Of a stretch of 64,000 bases of DNA, positions 18,471 through 26,843 are shown piece after piece. Source of the DNA: JACMQX01 sp044225675. Lineage in GTDB: Bacteria > Pseudomonadota > Gammaproteobacteria > Burkholderiales > Burkholderiaceae_C. Within the stretch, counting starts at the first letter, position 1. Every line of letters starts with the position of its first letter. The stretch lies in the NCBI GenBank assembly GCA_044225675.1, contig JBGAIH010000022.1, positions 23,011 to 87,010 of the forward strand, read 5' to 3'. The notes beneath the pieces are model-generated. The model was not told where the DNA came from. It searched no databases and saw nothing but the letters and a program-made list of their open reading frames with translations. Made by a program: the position numbers and the translations under genes.

Positions 18471-19382
18471 ATGGACCTCAAGCAGCTTGAATATTTCGTC
18501 CGCGTCGCCGAGATGGGCAGCTTCACCCGCGCGGCCGCCGCCCTCAACGTCGCGCAACCGGCCCTGAGTCGCCAGGTGCGGCTGCTGGAGGTCGAATTGC
18601 GCCAGAGCCTGCTGGTGCGCAACGGCCGGGGCGCCTCGCCCACCGAAGCGGGCAAGCTGCTGCTGGACCACGGGCGCGGCATCCTGCACCAGATCGAACG
18701 CGCGCGCGAGGACCTCGGGCGCCTGCGCGGCGGCCTCGTTGGCCGGGTGGCGCTCGGCCTGCCGCCGAGCGTGGCACGGGTCATGGCCGTGCCGCTGACA
18801 CGCGCGCTTCGCGAGCAGTTGCCCGACGCCCGCCTGTCCATCACCGAAGGCCTGTCGGGTGCCATGCAGGAGGGCCTGAGCGCCGGCCGGCTGGACATCG
18901 TCATGCTCTACAACGCCCAGCCCTCGCGCGAGCTGGACGTCACCCCGCTGATGCACGAGCAGCTGATGCTGGTGCGCGCCCGCCCGCCGGGCCTGCTGGA
19001 AGACCCGCCCGCCGGCCCGGTGGAGCTCCACGAGGTGGCGCAGTTGCCGCTCGTCATCCCCACGCGGCCCAACGCGATCCGCATGCATGTGGAGGCCGAG
19101 ATGGCGGCCCTCGGCCTGCGGCCCATGGTGGCGCTGGAGATCGACGGAGTGTCGGCCATCCTCGACCTGGTGGCCGATGGCGCGGGCTGCGCCGTGCTGT
19201 CGCGCAACGCCGTGCTCACCTCGCTGCGGCCCTGGGCCTATTCCGTCCAGGCCATCGGCACGCCGCCCCTGAGCATCCCGCTGTCGCTGGCCACCAGCCT
19301 GCAGCGGCCGGCCACGCCGGTGCAGCAGGCTGCGCTGGCACTCATCCGGCAGACGGCGCCGGGGGTTCTGGCACACGTCTGA
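18471..19382 (+). CDS. LysR-family regulator, probably of the protocatechuate operon
   Basis: The 303-residue protein has an N-terminal winged helix (MDLKQLEYFVRVAEMGSFTRAA, then QPALSRQVRLLE) and a C-terminal effector-binding domain. Its position, divergent from the ModA-like/ligJKIABC operon, is the classical arrangement for an activator that responds to a pathway compound. The ATG at 18471 is the family start. It resembles NAC/CynR-type regulators in the helix-turn-helix, but the effector cannot be read from sequence. Confidence 0.88.
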   Translation: MDLKQLEYFVRVAEMGSFTRAAAALNVAQPALSRQVRLLEVELRQSLLVRNGRGASPTEAGKLLLDHGRGILHQIERAREDLGRLRGGLVGRVALGLPPSVARVMAVPLTRALREQLPDARLSITEGLSGAMQEGLSAGRLDIVMLYNAQPSRELDVTPLMHEQLMLVRARPPGLLEDPPAGPVELHEVAQLPLVIPTRPNAIRMHVEAEMAALGLRPMVALEIDGVSAILDLVADGAGCAVLSRNAVLTSLRPWAYSVQAIGTPPLSIPLSLATSLQRPATPVQQAALALIRQTAPGVLAHV

Positions 19383-19472
19383 CGCGTCCAGTCTGACCGC
19401 CCTCTGCGGGCTGCCCTGAGCGCCCAGCCCGTCCTGGGCACCCAGCCCATCGCGCCGATGAGCCGGAGCGAC

Positions 19473-19847
19473 TCAGGGCATCACGGGCACGCGGCGCTTG
19501 CGCTTGACGATCACGGGCACTTGGGCGGGGGCAGGTGCTGCAGGCGCTGCCGCCTGCGGCTCTTCAGCAGCGCCGCCCTCGGGCAACGGGCTCTGCGGGC
19601 TCCTTGCCACCACGGGAGGCTTCCAGCGCGGCCCCATGACCTTGCGCAGCGCCGCCAGCACCTTCGACGCGTTCAGCGGCGTCAGGACGGCGCCATTGAC
19701 CTGCACGAAACTGCCGTCCGGCGTGAAGGCCAGAGCGCCAAACTCCATGCCGCACTGGACGCGGCCAAAGTACTGGAAACCGGGGTGGTGCACCGCGGTG
19801 AACATCGACAGGTTGATGTCGGGATTGATAGTCAGCGATTTGCTCAT
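19473..19847 (-). CDS. Hypothetical protein with conserved N-terminal domain and Ala/Pro-rich tail
   Basis: The roughly 124-residue product has no signal peptide. Its first 80 residues (NLSMFTAVHHPGFQYFGRV, VQVNGAVLTPLNASKVLAAL) look like a folded domain; the rest is an Ala/Pro/Gln linker ending in a basic KRKRRVPVMP. I do not recognise the family. Two in-frame ATGs at 19865 and 19847 compete; the second begins a more natural N-terminus. It is divergent from the thioredoxin-like gene. Confidence 0.55.
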   Translation of the reverse strand: MSKSLTINPDINLSMFTAVHHPGFQYFGRVQCGMEFGALAFTPDGSFVQVNGAVLTPLNASKVLAALRKVMGPRWKPPVVARSPQSPLPEGGAAEEPQAAAPAAPAPAQVPVIVKRKRRVPVMP

Positions 19848-19945
19848 CGAGCCGCCATTGTGCATGGTTCGAAGCGCCGCAGACTGTTACAAAATGACAG
19901 GGCACAATAGGGATCGAATTTCCGCTGTCTGCCCCCCGCCTGTCC

Positions 19946-20281
19946 ATGCCTGCGATCCCTGCCCCGCCCTATGAAGACCGCGACCCGCCGCGCGCCGAGA
20001 TCGACGCACTGCCGGGCCCGACCCTGCTCGAATTCGGCAGCAACAGCTGCGGCATCTGCAGCGCCACCCAGCCGCGCGTGGCTGAGGCGCTGGCGGCGCA
20101 TCCCGTGCGGCACCTCAAGATCGAGGACGGCCGGGGGCGTCGCCTGGGCCGCAGCTTTGGCGTGAAGCTCTGGCCGACGCTGGTGTTTCTGGACGGCGGC
20201 CGGGAAGTGGCCCGCCTGGTGCGCCCGCACAGCGCCGCCCTCATTCAGGAAAGCCTGGCCGCCCTCCCGGCGCAAGGCTGA
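19946..20281 (+). CDS. Thioredoxin-like protein with CGIC motif
   Basis: The 111-residue protein has a thioredoxin fold with the redox pair Cys35-Gly-Ile-Cys38 and the cis-proline segment KLWPTLVFLDGG. CGIC replaces the usual CGPC. Loss of the central proline generally makes the pair more oxidising, so it may work as a thiol oxidant or peroxide-scavenging partner rather than a general reductant. There is no signal peptide. A small exported protein follows 26 bases later. Confidence 0.85.
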   Translation: MPAIPAPPYEDRDPPRAEIDALPGPTLLEFGSNSCGICSATQPRVAEALAAHPVRHLKIEDGRGRRLGRSFGVKLWPTLVFLDGGREVARLVRPHSAALIQESLAALPAQG

Positions 20282-20307
20282 AAGCCGTCCCAGAGGAGCC
20301 AGCCCGC

Positions 20308-20739
20308 ATGAAGATCCCGCTGGCACTCCTCCTTGCCGCCTCCTGCGGGTGGGCCTGCGCCCAGGACGTCTGGCTCACGGTCACCGGCAACCCGGATGAC
20401 GTGAGCGTGAACACGATCGAGGTCGACCCGGTACCGCTCGAGGTGCGCGACGAGCAGCGCATCATGCGCATCCGCGTCAGCCGCTCTTCCCAGCGCATGA
20501 GCTGGGACGGCACACCGTACCGCTCCTATGTCGCGCGCGTCCAGATCAACTGCACCGACAACTCGGCGCGCTACCAGTCCATCACCTTCCATCCCTTGCC
20601 CGTGTGGAAGGGCGAACCGTCCAGGACCACCGACTACACCAGCGGTCCGCCGCGCCTGATGGAGTTTCGCGACGTATCGCCCAACCCCAATCTGCGCATC
20701 ATCCGCGCGGCCTGCATCGCCATCAGCCGGGGCTCCTGA
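20308..20739 (+). CDS. Small exported protein, surface-adhesin-E-like
   Basis: The 143-residue protein has a clear signal peptide (residues 1-18, cut after ACA) and a mature domain with alternating beta strands. The pattern of a strand on time and tolerance values, YRSYVARVQINCTDNSARYQS with one Cys, and a last CIAIS Cys resembles the surface-adhesin protein E family. AGAGGAG precedes the ATG at a good distance. Function unknown. Confidence 0.7.
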   Translation: MKIPLALLLAASCGWACAQDVWLTVTGNPDDVSVNTIEVDPVPLEVRDEQRIMRIRVSRSSQRMSWDGTPYRSYVARVQINCTDNSARYQSITFHPLPVWKGEPSRTTDYTSGPPRLMEFRDVSPNPNLRIIRAACIAISRGS

Positions 20740-20919
20740 CAGGGTCGCCGCCATGCCCGGCACGGGCTGTCCAAGCGCACCAGCGGGCGGTAACCCGCTG
20801 GCGCCTTGCCAGGGAATCCGGATCGGTAAAGCCGCATTCCCAAGCCACAAGTGTGTTCCGGAAGTCCTGAAAAAACTTGCTGAATTTCATCGAATCTCTC
20901 TCAGATCAAGAAAAAATCA

Positions 20920-20939
20920 TTGAGAAAGTTATTTTTCAA
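20920..20939 (+). promoter_or_regulatory. Inverted repeat in the lrp-like promoter
   Basis: TTGAGAAA-GTTA-TTTTTCAA lies 16-35 bases before the Lrp-like start, in an A/T-rich stretch (20868-20950) that stands out from the GC-rich surroundings. Such A/T-rich imperfect palindromes are typical Lrp/AsnC targets, so autoregulation is likely. Confidence 0.5.
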
Positions 20940-20954
20940 GGATATTCTTGCTCA

Positions 20955-21407
20955 ATGGATGCGATTGACAAGAAAATTCTCAAAGCGCTGCAGGCCAACG
21001 CGCGCGCCAGCCTGCAGGACATCGGGCAGGCCGTGGGGCTGAGCACCTCGCCCTGCTGGGCCCGCATCCGCAAGATGGAAGAGGCTGGCGTGATCGAGGG
21101 TTACACCGTGCGGCTCAACGCGCAGGCGCTCGGCTTCCATGACACGGTCATGGTCCAGGTCACGCTCGACAGCCACTCGGACAACACGCTGGAAAAATTC
21201 GGCGAGGTGCTGGCCGCGATTCCCGAGGTGATCGAGGCCTATCTCGTCTCGGGCGAGTACGACTACCTGCTTCGCGTGGCGGTGCGCGACACCCGCGACT
21301 ACGAGCGGCTGCTGCGGGAGCGGCTCTACAAGATCAAGGGGATCCGGCACAGCATGTCGAGCTTCGTGCTGCGCACGCTCAAGAAGGCCGAGCTGCCCCT
21401 GATCTGA
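20955..21407 (+). CDS. Lrp/AsnC-family transcriptional regulator
   Basis: The 150-residue protein has the N-terminal AsnC helix-turn-helix (DAIDKKILKALQANARASLQ, then STSPCWARIRKME) and the C-terminal RAM effector domain (EAYLVSGEYDYLLRVAV). These regulators respond to amino acids or related small acids. The frame is open upstream, but the ATG at 20955 fits the family start. It is convergent with the DUF1932 dehydrogenase gene and not divergent from any obvious target. Confidence 0.9.
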   Translation: MDAIDKKILKALQANARASLQDIGQAVGLSTSPCWARIRKMEEAGVIEGYTVRLNAQALGFHDTVMVQVTLDSHSDNTLEKFGEVLAAIPEVIEAYLVSGEYDYLLRVAVRDTRDYERLLRERLYKIKGIRHSMSSFVLRTLKKAELPLI

Positions 21408-21425
21408 GCGCCCGCACCGCCCTGC

Positions 21426-21439
21426 CGGGCCTCGGCCCG
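21426..21439. terminator. Hairpin between convergent genes
   Basis: CGGGCC-TC-GGCCCG lies in the 40-base gap between two convergent genes. It lacks a T run, so intrinsic termination is uncertain. Confidence 0.35.
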
Positions 21440-21447
21440 CCCGCGCT

Positions 21448-22353
21448 TCAGGCCTTCGGCAGCCTGTCGATCAGCCGGTCCGCGTAGTCCTGCCAAGGCG
21501 CGTCCTTGGGCAAGCCATCGAACACGCCGGCCCGCGCCGCGTCGGCCACCCACTGCTGCTTGTCGGCGATGGCGCGCGCCATGAAGGGCTCGAAGCCGGC
21601 TTCGTTCACGGTGTTGGCGGCCTCGCGCATCTCCTCGGCGCGGCGACGGCCGTGCTGCACCACGCGGCTGAAGAAGTACGCGCCCTGACGTGACCAGTCG
21701 ATGGACGGGAAGGTCTCGACCAGCGTCGGCAGCACATGGTCTTCGACACCGTGGCGGCGCGCGGTGGCGTAGCTCTCGATCACCAGCGCCTCCAGGCCCT
21801 TGATCATGACGCTGCGGCACATCTTGATCGCCGAGGCCACACCCAGCCGGTCGCTCACCGCGCGCGTGTCCATGCCCCAGCCCGCCAGCAACGGCGACAG
21901 CTCGGCCGCGCGTGCGCCGCCGAGCAGGATGGGAACGCGGATCCCGTAGGGCGGCACCGAGGTCATGACGCCGGCTTCCACATAATGCGCGCCCTGCCCC
22001 TCCACCGCCTGAGCGCAATGCTGCTTGGTGCCCGGTGATGCCGAGTTGAGGTCGAGAAACAGCGAACCCGGCCGCAGGAAAGGCGCCGCCTCGCGCGCCA
22101 CGGCCAGCGTGCTCGAAGCCGTGACGGCCGAGATGACGAGATCGCTGGCCGCGCAGAGGGCCTGCATCGACGGCTGGGCGTGGACGCCGGCCGACGCTGC
22201 ATGCGCCAGCTCCGCCTCGCGCCGCCCGGGATCGCCGAAGCTGAGGTCCCACGCATGGACGGACTCCACGCCGGGCTTGCCTCGCAAACCAGCGCTGAAG
22301 ATCTTGCCCACCTCGCCGTAGCCGACGAGCCCGATGCTGCGAATCGTGGTCAT
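21448..22353 (-). CDS. NAD(P)-dependent dehydrogenase with DUF1932 C-terminal domain
   Basis: The 301-residue protein has a 6-phosphogluconate-dehydrogenase-like NAD(P) domain (IGLVGYGEVGKIF, residues 7-19; LDLNSASPGTK) and a C-terminal DUF1932 helical domain (ASAIKMCRSVMIKGLEALVIE), in which the Lys is the presumed catalytic base of beta-hydroxyacid dehydrogenases. It is the last gene of the leftward unit that begins with the Rieske oxygenase and includes the Liv-type transporter. It may oxidise a catabolic hydroxyacid intermediate; the substrate is unknown. Confidence 0.8.
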   Translation of the reverse strand: MTTIRSIGLVGYGEVGKIFSAGLRGKPGVESVHAWDLSFGDPGRREAELAHAASAGVHAQPSMQALCAASDLVISAVTASSTLAVAREAAPFLRPGSLFLDLNSASPGTKQHCAQAVEGQGAHYVEAGVMTSVPPYGIRVPILLGGARAAELSPLLAGWGMDTRAVSDRLGVASAIKMCRSVMIKGLEALVIESYATARRHGVEDHVLPTLVETFPSIDWSRQGAYFFSRVVQHGRRRAEEMREAANTVNEAGFEPFMARAIADKQQWVADAARAGVFDGLPKDAPWQDYADRLIDRLPKA

Positions 22354-22374
22354 GTCTGGCGGTTCCGTCGCGGC

Positions 22375-23358
22375 TTACTGCTTGGCGATCTTCGCGCGGG
22401 TGATCACCTCGTCCCAGCGCTTGATCTCGCTGGCCAGCTGCTGGCCGAGCTGCTCGGGGGTGCTCGCATGCGCCACGAGATTGAGGTCCAGCAGCTTGGC
22501 CTTGACGTCCGGCAGGTTCAGGGCGGCCTGCGTCTCGCGCGCCAGCCGCGCGATCACTGCAGGCGGCGTCTTGGCCGGCACGGCCAGGCCGTTCCATGAC
22601 GACACGTTGAAGCTTGCCAGCGAACCGCCGGCCTCGCGGGCGGCGGGCACCGAAGGCAACTGCGCGGCGCGCTTGTCGCCCAGCACCGCCAGCGGCCGCA
22701 GCGCCTTGGCGTTGATCTGCGGCATGAGCGGACCGAGGATGTCGATGGCTGCGTCGAGCTGGCCGCCGCGCAGCGCGGTGAGCACGGGCGGCGTGCCGTT
22801 GAAGGGCACGATCTGCGCGTCGATGCCCGCGCTCGACTTGAACAGCTCGGCCGCCAGGTTCTGCGTGGTGCCGATGTTCGGCGTGCCGATGTTGAGCTTG
22901 CCCGGGTTGGCGCGGGCGTAGGCCAGCAGTTCGGCCAGCGTCTTGTAGGGCCCGGTTTCGCTCACCACAAGTGCCAGGTCGAAGGTGGCAAGCATCGACA
23001 CCGGCGCGAAGTCCTTCATCGTGTCGAAGGGCAGCGACTTGAACAGCGCCTGGCTCACGGCCGTGCCGCTGGACACCAGCAGCACGGTGTGCCCGTCGGG
23101 GTCGGCCTTGGCCACCATCTCACCGGCGACGACGCCGCCGGCACTGGGCTTGTTGTCGATGACCACGGCCTGGCCGAGGGCGTCGGCCATCTTCTGCCCG
23201 ACCGTGCGGGCGGTGATGTCGGCCGCGCCACCCGCCGCGTTGGGCACGACGATGCGGATCGGCTTGCTGGGAAAGGCCTGCGCCTGCGCGAGGCGCGGCA
23301 GGGTGGCGCCAAGGGCCAGGGCGGCAGCGGCACCGATGAGTTCGCGTCGTTGTTGCAT
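22375..23358 (-). CDS. Bug/TctC-family solute-binding protein
   Basis: The 327-residue protein has a signal peptide (MQQRRELIGAAAALALGATL... cut before QAFPSKPI) and the Bug family motifs PIRIVVPNAAGGAADITAR, VIDNKPSAGGVVAGE and LNIGTPNIGTTQNLAAE. A GGAG site precedes the ATG at 23358. It lies between livF and the DUF1932 dehydrogenase, with no tctA or tctB gene nearby, so it is an orphan binding protein or serves a transporter elsewhere. A carboxylate ligand is likely. Confidence 0.92.
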   Translation of the reverse strand: MQQRRELIGAAAALALGATLPRLAQAQAFPSKPIRIVVPNAAGGAADITARTVGQKMADALGQAVVIDNKPSAGGVVAGEMVAKADPDGHTVLLVSSGTAVSQALFKSLPFDTMKDFAPVSMLATFDLALVVSETGPYKTLAELLAYARANPGKLNIGTPNIGTTQNLAAELFKSSAGIDAQIVPFNGTPPVLTALRGGQLDAAIDILGPLMPQINAKALRPLAVLGDKRAAQLPSVPAAREAGGSLASFNVSSWNGLAVPAKTPPAVIARLARETQAALNLPDVKAKLLDLNLVAHASTPEQLGQQLASEIKRWDEVITRAKIAKQ

Positions 23359-23405
23359 GGGGGGCTCCAGTTGAATGATCTTCTCGGACGGACCGCGCCT
23401 GGCTG

Positions 23406-24110
23406 TCAGCGCGCGACGCCCAGCAGCCGGTCCAGCAGCTCCGGCGACTCGCGCAGGGACTCGGCCGTGCCGCTGTGGACGACGGTGCCATGGTCCAGCA
23501 CGACAGCCTGGTGCGAGATAGCCAGAATGGCCTGCGGGTGCTGCTCCACGATGATGGCAGAAAGTCCCTCGTCGCGGGTGATGCGGGCGATCGCGCGCAG
23601 CAGTTCTTCCACGATGATGGGCGCCAGGCCCTCCAGCGGCTCGTCCAGCAGCAGCAGACGCGGATTGAGCACGAGGGCCCGGCCCACGGCCAGCATCTGC
23701 TGCTCGCCGCCCGACAGCTGCGTGCCCAGGTTGCCCTTGCGTTCGGCCAACCGCGGGAACATGCCGTAGACGCGCTGCGGGTCCCACGGCCCGGGCCGGG
23801 CCACGGCCGTGAGGTTCTCGTGCACGGTGAGCGACTTGAAGATGTTGCGCTCCTGCGGCACCCAGCCGATGCCGGCGGCCGCGCGCTGGTGCGGCGCCAG
23901 CCGGTGCAGCGCCACGTCGCCCAGGCTGATGCTGCCACCATGCTGGCGGGTGGCGCCAGCCAGGGTGTTGATGAGCGTGGTCTTGCCCGTGCCGTTGCGG
24001 CCGAGCAGCGCCAGCGTCTCGCCCTGCGCCAGCGCGAGCGACACATCGCTCAGGATCACGGCTTCGCCATAGCCGGCGCTCAAGGCCTCGACGCGCAGCA
24101 GTTCAGACAT
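23406..24110 (-). CDS. livF: ABC transporter ATP-binding protein, LivF type
   Basis: The 234-residue ATPase has the Walker A motif GRNGTGKTT, Q-loop (PQERNIF), signature LSGGEQQM and Walker B LLLLDEPLEGLAP. LivF pairs with LivG to power branched-chain amino acid type importers. The start overlaps the livG stop by eight bases. The liv-type set in catabolic clusters often imports aromatic acids rather than amino acids, so the symbol indicates family, not substrate. Confidence 0.9.
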   Translation of the reverse strand: MSELLRVEALSAGYGEAVILSDVSLALAQGETLALLGRNGTGKTTLINTLAGATRQHGGSISLGDVALHRLAPHQRAAAGIGWVPQERNIFKSLTVHENLTAVARPGPWDPQRVYGMFPRLAERKGNLGTQLSGGEQQMLAVGRALVLNPRLLLLDEPLEGLAPIIVEELLRAIARITRDEGLSAIIVEQHPQAILAISHQAVVLDHGTVVHSGTAESLRESPELLDRLLGVAR

Positions 24111-24906
24111 GAGCGGCCCCTTCCCCGTGGCCCAGGTACACGGCCTTGACCTGCGGATCATTGGAAATCTGGTCGGGGTCGCCCTCGGTCAGCACTGCGC
24201 CATTGACCAGCACCGTCATGCGGGTCGCGAAGCTGAACACCAGGTCCATGTCGTGCTCGATCAGCAGCACCGACACGTCGGGCGGCAGCGCACCCACGGT
24301 CTGCAGCAGCTCCTCGCGTTCGCCGGCGGGCACGCCGGCCACCGGCTCGTCAAGCAGCAGCACGCGCGGCTCGCAGGCCAGCGCGATCGCGATCTCCAGC
24401 AGCCGGCGCTTGCCATAGGCCATGAGCCGGGTCTCCTGGTTCATCACGGGGGTGAGGTGGAACTGCTCCAGCAGCTGCTCGCAGCGCTCGGTCACGGCGG
24501 TGTCGCGGCCGAGCGCCTGCCACCAGCGGCCGCCCAGCCCGCGGTGCTGCGACACGGTCAGCGCCAGCGTCTGCAGCGGCGTGAGGGTGTCGAACAGCTG
24601 GTTGATCTGGAAGGTGCGCACCATGCCACGGCGCACCCGCTGGTGCGGCGCCAGGTTCGTGATGTCCGCGCCTTCGAGCACGATGCGGCCTTCGGTGGGA
24701 TCGAGCACGCCGGTCAGCAGGTTGATGAGCGTGGTCTTGCCGGCCCCGTTCGGGCCGATCAGCGCATGCCGCGCGCCCCGTCGCAGGTCGAGCGACACGT
24801 TGTTCGTCGCGGCGATCCCGCCGAAGCGCTTGACCAGGCCCTGCGCGGCCAGCACCACGGGCGGGGCCTCGCCCGCACCCTCGCGGGTCTGAAGCACGGC
24901 GCTCAT
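24103..24906 (-). CDS. livG: ABC transporter ATP-binding protein, LivG type
   Basis: The 267-residue ATPase shows Walker A GPNGAGKTT, a signature region reading LMAYGKRRLLEIA (the LivG form of the LSGGQ motif) and Walker B VLLLDEPVAGVPAGE. The C-terminal ISNDPQVKAVYLGHG is the usual LivG end. It overlaps livM by four bases (ATGA) and livF by eight, giving a tightly coupled operon. Confidence 0.9.
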   Translation of the reverse strand: MSAVLQTREGAGEAPPVVLAAQGLVKRFGGIAATNNVSLDLRRGARHALIGPNGAGKTTLINLLTGVLDPTEGRIVLEGADITNLAPHQRVRRGMVRTFQINQLFDTLTPLQTLALTVSQHRGLGGRWWQALGRDTAVTERCEQLLEQFHLTPVMNQETRLMAYGKRRLLEIAIALACEPRVLLLDEPVAGVPAGEREELLQTVGALPPDVSVLLIEHDMDLVFSFATRMTVLVNGAVLTEGDPDQISNDPQVKAVYLGHGEGAAHV

Positions 24907-25892
24907 GACGGCCTCCGCGCCCGGCGCCAGGTCCAGGGCTTGAGCAGCCGGTCGCGCCCCACGAGAACGAGCACCACGAGGAACAGCCCGATCCAGAAGG
25001 TCCAGTACTGCGGCGTGATCGCCGACAGCAAGTCCTGCATCAGCTTGAACACGATCGCGCCGGCCACGCCGCCATAGAGCCAGCCCGTGCCGCCGATCAC
25101 GAGGATCAGCATCACGTCGGCCGAGCGGTGGAACTCGAACAGGTCGAGCGAGGCGAAGCCGCCGGTCTGCGCCAGCAGCGCGCCGGCCGCGCCCGCCATG
25201 CCGGCGGCCACGGTGTACACCAGCGCCAGGCGCGAATGCACCGGAATGCCGATGGCCATCGCGCGCAGCCGGTTGTCGCGGATCGCCATGAAGGTGGCGC
25301 CCAGCGGCGAATGCACCAGGCGGCGTGCCAGCACGAACAGCACCAGCAGCACCGTCATCGAATACCAGGCGGCCACGCGGCCGGTGAGGTCGAACTCGAA
25401 AGTCCCCAGCAGCTTGCCGATGGTCACGCCCTGCAGGCCGTCGGCGCCACCGGTGAGCCAGTCGAGCTTGTTGGCCAGCTCCATCATGATGAGCCCGGCG
25501 CCCAGCGTCACCATGAGACGCGTGAGGTCGCTGCCGCGCAGGATGGTCAGCGAGAACAGCGCACCCAGCAGCGTCGCGCAGGCCGTGCCGAACAGCAGGC
25601 CCACCGTCGGGTCGGGCATCACGTGCTTGGCGAACAGCGCCGCCGAATACGCGCCCATGCCGAAGAAGGCCGCATGGCCCAGCGACACGATGCCGGTGTA
25701 GCCGAGGATCAGATCGAGCGAGATGGCGAACAGCGCGACGATCGCGATCTCGTTGATGATGAGCGCGTGCCCGCCAAGCACCAGGGGTGAGGCGAAGGCC
25801 AGCACCCACAGGGCCAGCTCCCAGGGCTTCCAGCGGCTGGCCTCCAGCAGCGAGCGGCGGACGGCGGGCGTCTGCGTTGCAGGAGCGGTCAT
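24903..25892 (-). CDS. livM: ABC transporter permease, LivM type
   Basis: The 329-residue protein has about eight to ten membrane helices and the LivM signature ISLDLILGYTGIVSLGHAAFFGMGAY plus GGTGWLYGGVAGAIVFKL. The ATG at 25892 overlaps livH by four bases; the frame is open upstream only by chance. The mature permease would pair with LivH. Confidence 0.92.
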   Translation of the reverse strand: MTAPATQTPAVRRSLLEASRWKPWELALWVLAFASPLVLGGHALIINEIAIVALFAISLDLILGYTGIVSLGHAAFFGMGAYSAALFAKHVMPDPTVGLLFGTACATLLGALFSLTILRGSDLTRLMVTLGAGLIMMELANKLDWLTGGADGLQGVTIGKLLGTFEFDLTGRVAAWYSMTVLLVLFVLARRLVHSPLGATFMAIRDNRLRAMAIGIPVHSRLALVYTVAAGMAGAAGALLAQTGGFASLDLFEFHRSADVMLILVIGGTGWLYGGVAGAIVFKLMQDLLSAITPQYWTFWIGLFLVVLVLVGRDRLLKPWTWRRARRPS

Positions 25893-26764
25893 GCCTTGCC
25901 CCCTTTGCGCACGAACAGGCCCTGCGGACGCCAGATCAGAATGACGATCATGAGGCTGTAGACGATGAAGGCCCCGAGCTTGGGGATGTAGTACTTGCCC
26001 GCCACGTCGGCGATGCCCAGCAGCAGGGCCGCCAGCAGCGGGCCGGTGATGGACGAGGTGCCGCCCACCGCCACGACGATCAGGAAATAGATCATGAACT
26101 TGAGCGGAAAGCTCGGATCGAGCCCGAGCACCTCGGCACCCAGCGCACCCCCGAGGCCCGCCAGACCCGAGCCGAAGGCGAAGGTCGACAGGAACACCAT
26201 GTTGACGTTGATGCCCAGCCCTGCCGCGACGCGCTGATCGTCCACCGAGGCGCGCAGACGGCTGCCGAAGCGCGTGGCCGACAGGATGTACTGCAGGGCC
26301 ACCGTCAGTGCCGCGCACACGGCGATGATGAACAGCCGGTAATGCCCCATGCCGAGGATCCAGTCGCCGGAGCCGATCTCGGTGCGGCCCTTGAGCCATT
26401 CCGGCAGCTGGATGATCTGCTGTGTCGAGCCGACGAAATAGTCCACGGCGGCCACCGCCATGAACACGAGCCCGATGGAGAACAGCACCTGGTCGAGGTG
26501 CGGCTTGTGGTAGAGCGGCCTGTACAGCGTGCGCTCCAGCACGGCTCCGAGCAGGGCCGCGCCGAGGAAGGCGGCCGGCAGGCACAGCAGGAAGGGCACG
26601 TCGGCCTTCTGCATGAGCAGCACGGTGATGTAGCCGCCCACCATGGCAAAGGCGCCATGGGCCAGGTTGATGAAATTCATCAGCCCCATGGTCACCGCCA
26701 GGCCGACGGCCAGGATGAAGAGCAGCATGCCGTAGGCAATGCCGTCGAACAGGATGGTCAGCAT
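25889..26764 (-). CDS. livH: ABC transporter permease, LivH type
   Basis: The 291-residue permease has eight or so membrane helices and the family motif MGLMNFINLAHGAFAMVGGY near residues 27-46. It forms the membrane channel with LivM. A strong GC hairpin separates it from the binding protein gene, which may let the binding protein be made in excess. Confidence 0.92.
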   Translation of the reverse strand: MLTILFDGIAYGMLLFILAVGLAVTMGLMNFINLAHGAFAMVGGYITVLLMQKADVPFLLCLPAAFLGAALLGAVLERTLYRPLYHKPHLDQVLFSIGLVFMAVAAVDYFVGSTQQIIQLPEWLKGRTEIGSGDWILGMGHYRLFIIAVCAALTVALQYILSATRFGSRLRASVDDQRVAAGLGINVNMVFLSTFAFGSGLAGLGGALGAEVLGLDPSFPLKFMIYFLIVVAVGGTSSITGPLLAALLLGIADVAGKYYIPKLGAFIVYSLMIVILIWRPQGLFVRKGGKA

Positions 26765-26803
26765 GCTCGGGCCGCGATCGTCTGAATGCGCATACGGGAA
26801 AGG

Positions 26804-26826
26804 CCCGGGCGGCCGTGCCGCCCGGG
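26804..26826 (-). terminator. GC-rich hairpin between livJ and livH
   Basis: CCCGGGCGGC (26804-26813), loop CGT, GCCGCCCGGG (26817-26826): ten perfect pairs in the 79-base gap after the binding protein gene. No T tract follows on the minus strand, so it is better read as a partial attenuator or mRNA-stabilising stem than as a full terminator. Confidence 0.55.
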
Positions 26827-26843
26827 GCGAAGGGGCAGGCCGC

